A stretch of DNA of 17,914 nt from CAYWRO01 sp964460345 (GTDB lineage: Bacteria; Planctomycetota; Phycisphaerae; Phycisphaerales; UBA1924), in NCBI GenBank assembly GCA_964460345.1, contig CAYWRO010000071.1, positions 1 to 17,914 on the forward strand, in the 5' to 3' direction. Each line of letters starts with the position of its first letter. Within the stretch, counting starts at the first letter, position 1. Made by a program: the position numbers and the translations under genes. Shown in pieces: positions 13,523-17,914 of the stretch. Below the pieces are notes generated by a model that had not been told where the DNA came from, searched no databases, and saw only the letters and a program-made list of their open reading frames with translations.

Positions 13523-14050
13523 ATGGCAGCCAGGCGCGATGCGGAGCCCTCGTGGGTGGATGAACTGTTCGACCTCCTCGTCGTCGCGCCGGTGTGGGCG
13601 GGGGCCGTGGCGGCGGCGGTGATCTTTGCCGTGTTCCGGTGGGGGGCGCCGGCGCTGCTGAAGGCGGCGGCCGGGGGAGATGAGTTCGGCGACACTGTGG
13701 CGGGCACGCTCGCGATGCTCAGCTCGCGTGCAGCGCCGCTGGCGGCGGGCGTGGTCGTCGCCATCTGGCTGGCAGCCCTGGTCGCCAAGGCGGTCAGGAG
13801 ACAGCCGCGGCCAAGCGCCAACGCGCCGCCGCCCGCCGCGAGGAGCAAGCCCTCCGCCACCACAACGACGGCAACAAAGCAACCCCGCGCCGCTCCCGCG
13901 CCGCCGCAAGCCGTCACCTGCCCCACCTGCAACGCCCCGATGGTCCGCCGCACGGCCCGCTCAGGCCCGCACGCCGGCAAGGCGTTCATGGGGTGTTCGC
14001 GGTACCCGGAGTGCCGGGGGATCCGCGATACACCCGCCTACCAGCCTTGA
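13523..14050 (+). CDS. Two-helix membrane protein with topoisomerase-type C4 zinc finger
   Basis: A 175-residue protein with a strong ribosome-binding site (GGAGGAGG). Residues 1-18 are soluble (DAEPSWVDELFDLL), two membrane helices lie at about 19-41 and 70-92, then a Pro/Ala/Thr-rich linker (93-131) leads to a C4 zinc finger: Cys133, Cys136, Cys158, Cys164 in CPTCNAPMVRRTARSG and AFMGCSRYPECRG. The finger type binds DNA at the C-terminus of bacterial topoisomerase I. A known restriction-protein family has the same two N-terminal helices and the same terminal finger, with an Mrr nuclease domain between; that domain is absent here and the linker sits in its place. The end overlaps the convergent Mrr-like nuclease gene by 13 bp. 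Function is unknown; membrane-tethered nucleic-acid binding is a reasonable guess. Confidence 0.85.
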   Translation: MAARRDAEPSWVDELFDLLVVAPVWAGAVAAAVIFAVFRWGAPALLKAAAGGDEFGDTVAGTLAMLSSRAAPLAAGVVVAIWLAALVAKAVRRQPRPSANAPPPAARSKPSATTTTATKQPRAAPAPPQAVTCPTCNAPMVRRTARSGPHAGKAFMGCSRYPECRGIRDTPAYQP

Positions 14051-15354
14051 CTCAACCAAGCCTCGCGGCACCACTCCCGTATCTGGTCATAGTCTCTAAG
14101 CAGTAGCAATCGACGTGCATACGTGTCCGCAAACTGCATCGCAGGGCGCGTGTATGACGAGGTCGTTACAAAGATAAGACGATCCGCTTGGAATTGCTGA
14201 TTGGCACCTACAAAGGAGCGCACCATGGACACGTCGATTTTAGTGTCACGATACCTCTTCAACTCAACCGCAATTCGGAAGGGAATGCCAGCATCGTGAC
14301 GCAAGCAGAGCAGGTCTGCTCCGCCGTCGCGAGTCCTCGCAGTTTGCTCGACACGGTATCCAAGCGCACGAAACAGGCTTCCGACGAAATCCTCGAACTG
14401 GCCGGGAGTCATTTGAAGGAGCGACTCGCAGCTTTTCTGCACCTGCCGAATCGCCTCTTTCAAAGAGGCTCTGCAGACCGCAATCGCCCACGTCGGAACG
14501 ATCAAAGGGCTCGGCGCACCAGCCAGGCCCAGGTACTCCACCAGCCGCGCAGCGGGCACAATTGATCGACTGTCCACAACGGATCGAGCTACGTTCACAT
14601 ACTTCGTCACGAAGTCAGATAGCATGTCGAGATTCTGCCGAAGGACGTGCGGAGACGGATTGACGGAGGGGCGCAGATCAAAGTCCCGGACCATCGCAGC
14701 CAGAAAAGGATCTCTGCGCCTTGCGGCCCCCTCCAACTCGCGCCTCTCCGCAAGTGTCTCCGAATGCTGATAAATGCGGAACCATGCGGGCTCGTCCTCG
14801 TTCGTGGCTTCGAGTGCGTCGTCGTCGCGATCAGGTGCAGACCTCGGCAATAGTCGAAACTCTCTTTCTAGTTCGCCGGGGAGGTGCTCCATGCGTGCCA
14901 CCTGACTCTCGCAAAACTTGGTCGCTGCTACAAGCGACGCGCCCTGTTCCGGTAAGGTCACCGTCTTCAGCAGAAGCGCCCGGACGATCTCCTCGATTCC
15001 CAACTCCGCGCCTTCCTGCTCCAAAAGGCAAGACGCAATCACCGAAGCAACCCCGCGGGCATCGGCTCCCGAAATCACTCTTCCGACGCGGGCGGCTCGC
15101 TCCTCGCTGAATCGCTTTTCCTCCTCGTCGTCGTTGTTGAACACTCGTGCCGCTACAAACTCGTCCAGGTCTCCCCGGGCGGCACCGGCCAGGCTGTAGG
15201 CGGAGTAAACGGACTGTACAATCGTCCGGCGGTGCGCAATGTTCAGTAATCGCAGAGCCTGCTCAATGTGGCCGGCAGGGTTTCCTGCAATTAGGGCGAA
15301 ACTGGCCGCGTCACGAATCTGCTCATCAAGATCCTCGAAGCGATTGTCTTTCAT
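14038..15354 (-). CDS. Mrr-like restriction endonuclease (PD-(D/E)XK) with long N-terminal region
   Basis: A 438-residue predicted nuclease. The C-terminal third, about 317-425, is an Mrr-type catalytic domain: FEDFVGSLFRALGYRVEQTA (Glu321), RDGGADLLCL (Asp347), the catalytic VELKRY (Glu364-X-Lys366, where many Mrr proteins have QCKR), then MVRSFVGANQQFQADRLIFVTTS. The first 310 residues are mostly helical and I do not recognise them; they may sense the target or partner. Start 15354 (MKDNRFEDL) is supported by AGGAG nine bases upstream; the longer frame would translate repeat sequence. No methyltransferase gene is nearby, which fits a type IV (modification-dependent) or stand-alone defence nuclease. 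GC is visibly lower than in the neighbours (48% in 14161-14220), a sign of transfer. It overlaps the zinc-finger gene tail to tail. Confidence 0.88.
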   Translation of the reverse strand: MKDNRFEDLDEQIRDAASFALIAGNPAGHIEQALRLLNIAHRRTIVQSVYSAYSLAGAARGDLDEFVAARVFNNDDEEEKRFSEERAARVGRVISGADARGVASVIASCLLEQEGAELGIEEIVRALLLKTVTLPEQGASLVAATKFCESQVARMEHLPGELEREFRLLPRSAPDRDDDALEATNEDEPAWFRIYQHSETLAERRELEGAARRRDPFLAAMVRDFDLRPSVNPSPHVLRQNLDMLSDFVTKYVNVARSVVDSRSIVPAARLVEYLGLAGAPSPLIVPTWAIAVCRASLKEAIRQVQKSCESLLQMTPGQFEDFVGSLFRALGYRVEQTARTRDGGADLLCLRHDAGIPFRIAVELKRYRDTKIDVSMVRSFVGANQQFQADRLIFVTTSSYTRPAMQFADTYARRLLLLRDYDQIREWCREAWLSQGW

Positions 15355-15445
15355 TGGAGCCGCTCCTGGCGTGCATCGTATCCGAAAGGCGAAGCAGCCA
15401 TGGCCTGGCGCGGGCTGTCCAGAGGCTCTACCGATGGTCCAGCCG

Positions 15446-15494
15446 CGCTGAAAGTGTGTTTTGAGGAGGCGCGATCGAATCTCCCGGCGCCTCC
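15446..15494. repeat. Inverted repeat upstream of the nuclease gene
   Basis: GGAGGCGC (15465-15472) and GCGCCTCC (15487-15494) are perfect 8-bp arms around 14 bases, ending exactly where repeat copy B begins. They are preceded by CGCTGAAAGTGT and a T run (15446-15462), a 12-mer also found at 3416 before another small inverted repeat. Confidence 0.5.
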
Positions 15495-15550
15495 GGGGCA
15501 TCGGGAGAGGGGGTGTGCCGGAGAGGGCAGCGTCCTCTCCCCAGTGTCGC
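15495..15550 (+). repeat. Hairpin repeat copy B (long type), core
   Basis: Shares GCATCGGGAGAGGGGGTG with copy A, then TG where the short type has CA. The stem is GGAGAGGGC-agc-GTCCTCTCC: one C to T change is absorbed as a G-U pair, so pairing is preserved. The core ends in GTGTCGC and continues without break into the extended segment beginning GGTGGATGATGCATCGCC, which copy E at 17763 also has. Confidence 0.88.
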
Positions 15551-15856
15551 GGTGGATGATGCATCGCCTTCTCTTGGCCCCAGCGGGGCCGGGGCGAGTA
15601 GCCACGGGCGAGCGAGCGTCAGCGAGCCGCCCGTGGTCAGGTGCGTGTGATGGACACCGCCCCGGCAGGGGCGGGGGCGGTGTGGGATCGCTGGACAGAC
15701 GGCGCGTGCGCTTCGTGTAAAGGCTCGCGTGCTTCGTGTAAAGAGGATGTCGCCTCCGCCCCTCCGGGGCGGTTTCCGTGAAGAAGACGCTGTCCACGGG
15801 CGGCCCGCTGCGCGGTCGCGCCCGTGGCTACTCGCCTGCGCCCCGCTGGGGCGAAG
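15551..15856. mobile_element. Foldback (MITE-like) extension with 34-bp inverted ends
   Basis: Left arm 15577-15610 and right arm 15819-15852 are inverted copies matching at 31 of 34 positions: a 13-bp block (GCCCCAGCGGGGC) and an 18-bp block (GGCGAGTAGCCACGGGCG) are perfect, separated by three mismatches. Each arm adjoins its own hairpin (CCACGGGCG/CGCCCGTGG at 15602-15636 and 15794-15827). Inside are an ACACCGCCC/GGGCGGTGT hairpin near 15655-15682, two copies of GCTTCGTGTAAAG 21 bp apart (15710 and 15731), and CCGCCCC/GGGGCGG near 15756-15772. No transposase or supported open frame is inside. It occupies much of the 822-bp gap between the nuclease and the lipoprotein gene; target-site duplication was not found. 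Confidence 0.65.
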
Positions 15857-15942
15857 AAGCGGCGCGCTGGGGCGAAGAGGCGCCCCGCTGAGGTGAAGAA
15901 ATGCCGCGCTGGGGCGAAGAAGCGCCGCGTCGGGGTGAAGAT
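15838..15942. repeat. Five-unit 21-bp tandem repeat
   Basis: Five units of exactly 21 bp (15838, 15859, 15880, 15901, 15922), each of the form GCGCC-CGCTGGGG-CGAAGAA with substitutions, followed by a decayed remainder. Unit 1 coincides with the outer end of the foldback right arm. Each unit can form a small GCCCC/GGGGC hairpin or its decayed version. In one frame the plus strand would encode basic heptapeptides (PAGAKKR-like), but no start signal supports translation. Confidence 0.88.
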
Positions 15943-15977
15943 TCGCGGTGGGCGTAATCGAATGTCACGAAGCATCC

Positions 15978-16034
15978 GGCCCATCGGGAGAGGGGGTGCA
16001 GAGGAGAGGGCGGAGCCCCCTCAACCCACATCGC
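15978..16034 (+). repeat. Hairpin repeat copy C (short type)
   Basis: A 57-bp short-type copy with a few substitutions: GGCCCATCGGGAG start, stem GAGAGGGC-gga-GCCCCCTC with one mismatch, then CAACCC and ACATCGC. It lies 142 bp before the lipoprotein start. Confidence 0.9.
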
Positions 16035-16176
16035 GACGGGTCCATTTCAACGGCGTCCGGGGTTCGCGACGGAAGCCCGCAGGAAAACTGCGGCGACCAG
16101 TGAACCAAACGAGTACACCGCGCGCTTCAGGGTCATCACACCCCGCGGCCCCATGCCCACTCCAAGGAATCCGCCC

Positions 16177-16824
16177 ATGCGAACCACATTCGTTCTGACC
16201 ATGCTTTGCTTCGCGACGGGGCTGGCCGGCTGCACGGACACGCACCGGGTCGCCGATGCGAAGGAGGAGCAGCCGTTCGTCCGCCCGGGGCAGCAGGCGC
16301 TTGGTGTCGTCGTGTTCAAGTACGGGCCGCTGCTTGCCCACGACTTCGACCTCGTGTGGTCAGACGGGTGGCGAAGATGGAGCGCGACGGACCTCGCCGA
16401 GGCAGCGAAGGAGTACTTTGAAGCACAAGGCGGCGAGCGGCAGGTCGAAGTAGACAAGGCCGGCGACGGCGTCCGCACTCGGTACGGCACAACCCACACG
16501 ATCGTGTGCGTCGATCCTCTCGTAATCCTCGTGACGCCCGTTCCCTACACCCCCGAGGGCCTGCCCGGTCCATACAACCTCAAGACTCGCAACCGCACAG
16601 GACTCGGAAACACTTCGCCGACCTCGTTTCAACTGGCGGGGTACGCGTACGGCGCGTCCGCACCCTTTCACGAAGATCTGGCGTGGTACTCTCCAACGCT
16701 GAACTGTCCGCCCGCGCCGGCAGAGGTTCTGCCAACCGGCCAGGCCAGGCTCCCGACGATGTGGGGATGGATCGTCTGCCAAAGGGACGGCGATCGCTGG
16801 GTGGTCGATGCCGTGATGAAATGA
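16177..16824 (+). CDS. Predicted lipoprotein of unknown function
   Basis: A 215-residue lipoprotein: MRTTFVLTMLCFATGLAGC is a short signal with the lipobox LAGC (Cys19). AAGGAA about eight bases upstream supports the ATG at 16177 over the ATG at 16153. The mature part is soluble with no recognised domain; it includes a segment with WSATDLAEAAKEYFEAQGG, a hydrophobic TIVCVDPLVILVTPVPYTPEG, and a C-terminal GWIVCQRDGDRWVVDAVMK resembling the ending of small extracytoplasmic beta domains. Cys residues in IVCVD, LNCPP and IVCQR could form disulfides outside the membrane. It is an orphan between repeat copies C and D on the same strand. Confidence 0.72.
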   Translation: MRTTFVLTMLCFATGLAGCTDTHRVADAKEEQPFVRPGQQALGVVVFKYGPLLAHDFDLVWSDGWRRWSATDLAEAAKEYFEAQGGERQVEVDKAGDGVRTRYGTTHTIVCVDPLVILVTPVPYTPEGLPGPYNLKTRNRTGLGNTSPTSFQLAGYAYGASAPFHEDLAWYSPTLNCPPAPAEVLPTGQARLPTMWGWIVCQRDGDRWVVDAVMK

Positions 16825-16922
16825 CCCGCGCCCCGATGCGCGCTGCGTCGGGCCTGTGTCCCCGGGCCAAACCTTGGGGAGTCGCACATCAACGGCACGT
16901 CATTGAACGTCCTTGAGCCTCA

Positions 16923-16981
16923 GGCGCATCGGGAGAGGGGGTGCAGAGGAGAGGGCAGAGCCCTCTCAACCCACGTCGCAG
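16923..16981 (+). repeat. Hairpin repeat copy D (short type)
   Basis: Identical over 59 bp to copy A at 12893-12951, although 4 kb apart, including the perfect GAGAGGGC-aga-GCCCTCTC stem. It lies in the 231-bp gap between the lipoprotein and the following membrane-anchored protein; the rest of that gap shows nothing I can name. Confidence 0.92.
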
Positions 16982-17029
16982 CGCTTCTGTCCGGCGGCCA
17001 CGGGCTTCGTGATCTGAAGGGCGGGCCGG

Positions 17030-17035
17030 TATCAT
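17030..17035 (+). promoter_or_regulatory. Candidate -10 box (TATCAT)
   Basis: TATCAT lies 20 bp before the GTG at 17056, leaving a leader of about 14 bases that contains AGAGGTGG. It is the same hexamer as the tatA-like -10 box. No clear -35 box is present. Confidence 0.35.
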
Positions 17036-17055
17036 CGGGCCATAGAGGTGGCGTT

Positions 17056-17736
17056 GTGGCGTTATGGATCGCGCTTATTGGAACCATGGTGTTCATGGGG
17101 ATCGGGTTGCTGGTGTGGCGCCGGCGCATGGTCGCGTCAGACGACACCGCGATGAGGGAGTTCTTCGCTCAGCCCGGTCTGCAAGGGTGGATCGTCCATG
17201 ACAGAGGGCCCTACGTCTCTCGGCTTCCCCCCTTCTACGAAGCGATTTTCAGGAGTTCGGGCTTTTTAGGCCTGAAACCATTCGCCACCTTGACGGATTC
17301 CGAAGGTGATGTGGCCTGGATCGGCACCGGCCGGGACGTCCAAACCTCGCAGGAGGGCCTTTTCTTTGCTGCGGTCCGCTGCAGGTGGAGCAGTCTGGTC
17401 GTGTGGATGGAGGAGCCGCTGCCGTTCTTTCCGCCGAACGATCGCATCACGCCCATGGAGCCGGAGCCGATTCAGCGGGCGATGGAGCGCATCCCCACGT
17501 GGCGCCTGTACCGGTGCGAAGGGTCGTACCAGGAGAAGGTGGAAGCCATCCCGCTCATCTGCGACCTTCTGGCGCGGATACCAGACGCGAAGGAGATTGA
17601 TTGCCGGTCCGGATGGATCGCGATCCGCTTCACAGGCGCTCGGACGCGGGAGGATTGCAAGAAGATCCTCGCCGGCTTCATCACCTTCCAGCAGTCGGTA
17701 ATGGGAAGTGTCGCACCGGCCGCGGTCAGTGGCTAA
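17056..17736 (+). CDS. Membrane-anchored protein of unknown function
   Basis: A 226-residue protein I do not recognise. One N-terminal hydrophobic helix (about residues 2-21, LWIALIGTMVFMGIGLLVW) is followed by RRR, placing the rest in the cytoplasm by the positive-inside rule. The soluble part has FAQPGLQGWIVHDRGPYVSR, EGDVAWIGTGRDVQTSQEGLFFAAVRCRWSSLVVWMEEP and GWIAIRFTGARTREDCKKILAGF; it looks like a mixed alpha/beta domain reminiscent of membrane-tethered orphan proteins common in planctomycetes. GTG 17056 is chosen for AGAGGTGG just upstream and because the earlier frame runs through repeat copy D. It lies between repeat copies D and E. Confidence 0.7.
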   Translation: MALWIALIGTMVFMGIGLLVWRRRMVASDDTAMREFFAQPGLQGWIVHDRGPYVSRLPPFYEAIFRSSGFLGLKPFATLTDSEGDVAWIGTGRDVQTSQEGLFFAAVRCRWSSLVVWMEEPLPFFPPNDRITPMEPEPIQRAMERIPTWRLYRCEGSYQEKVEAIPLICDLLARIPDAKEIDCRSGWIAIRFTGARTREDCKKILAGFITFQQSVMGSVAPAAVSG

Positions 17737-17762
17737 GCACCGGAGCTCGCAGATCGGCGTCC

Positions 17763-17914
17763 GGCGCATCGGGAGAGGGGGTGTGAATAAGAGGGCAGCG
17801 TCCTTTCCCCTGTGTCGCGGTGGATGATGCATCGCCTTCTCTTGGCCCCGGAGGGGCTTAGGCGAGTAGCCACGCCCGAAGGGATGGGAGGGGGGGGCGA
17901 GCGAGCGTCAGCGA
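17763..17914 (+). repeat. Hairpin repeat copy E (long type), runs off the window
   Basis: Core 17763-17818 matches copy B, with stem AGAGGGC-agc-GTCCTTT held by G-U pairs. The extension repeats GGTGGATGATGCATCGCC, then GGCCCC-gga-GGGGCT (loop changed, stem kept), GGCGAGTAGCCACG (17861-17874), an insertion of about 20 bp, and GGCGAGCGAGCGTCAGCGA as in copy B. The far end is cut by the window. Confidence 0.88.

Noticed and set aside
15354..15564. N-terminal extension of the nuclease beginning MHHPPRH
   Set aside because: The same peptide start occurs on the minus strand of copy E (17832); it is translated repeat DNA, and a ribosome-binding site supports the start at 15354.
15824..16198. Plus-strand frame with basic heptapeptides (PAGAKKR-like), reminiscent of histone H1-like tails
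   Set aside because: The pattern comes from the 21-bp DNA repeat, the start codon lies inside the foldback arm, there is no ribosome-binding site, and the frame continues through repeat copy C.
12893..17818. CRISPR array made of the five repeats
   Set aside because: Spacing is hundreds to thousands of bases with genes between copies, there are no regular spacers, and no cas genes are present.

Overview
The window is high-GC (about two-thirds G+C in most genes) and looks like a chromosomal piece of a planctomycete, most likely of the Phycisphaerae. The reasons are a type II pseudopilin of the planctomycete kind (FTLIELLVVIAIIALL start, late FADGH motif), a phosphatase/c-type cytochrome lipoprotein, weak or absent Shine-Dalgarno sites at several starts, and dense structured intergenic repeats. 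Lineage is inferred from gene content only; no rRNA or tRNA gene was seen.

Left part (1-12.8 kb): ordinary housekeeping and metabolic genes. They are the 3' part of urocanate hydratase (histidine breakdown), a small two-helix membrane protein, a TatA-type translocase subunit, a pseudopilin, and a lipoprotein joining a Cys-X5-Arg phosphatase fold to a class II c-type cytochrome tail. Next come a membrane-anchored endonuclease/exonuclease/phosphatase-fold protein and a probable operon of MmgE/PrpD, AIM24 and DinB-family proteins. A receiver-HDOD regulator whose phosphoacceptor Asp is Glu faces divergently from a GT39-type membrane glycosyltransferase. Two separate 7-bp tandem repeats lie just upstream of the PrpD and DinB starts.

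Right part (12.8-17.9 kb): an accessory, repeat-rich zone. Five copies of a 56-59 bp hairpin repeat, all in one orientation, punctuate short poorly characterised genes. Between the first two copies sit a small unknown protein, a two-helix membrane protein with a topoisomerase-type C4 zinc finger, and, tail to tail with it, an Mrr-like nuclease of visibly lower GC. The membrane/zinc-finger protein looks like the known TM-TM-Mrr-zinc finger restriction protein with the Mrr domain missing. The second repeat copy runs into a foldback element with 34-bp inverted ends (31/34 matching) whose right end grades into an array of five 21-bp units. Two more orphan genes, a lipoprotein and a membrane-anchored protein, alternate with further repeat copies; the last copy runs off the window end.

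The most unusual items are the hairpin-repeat family with its foldback extension, the phosphatase-cytochrome fusion, and the nuclease module bounded by repeats.
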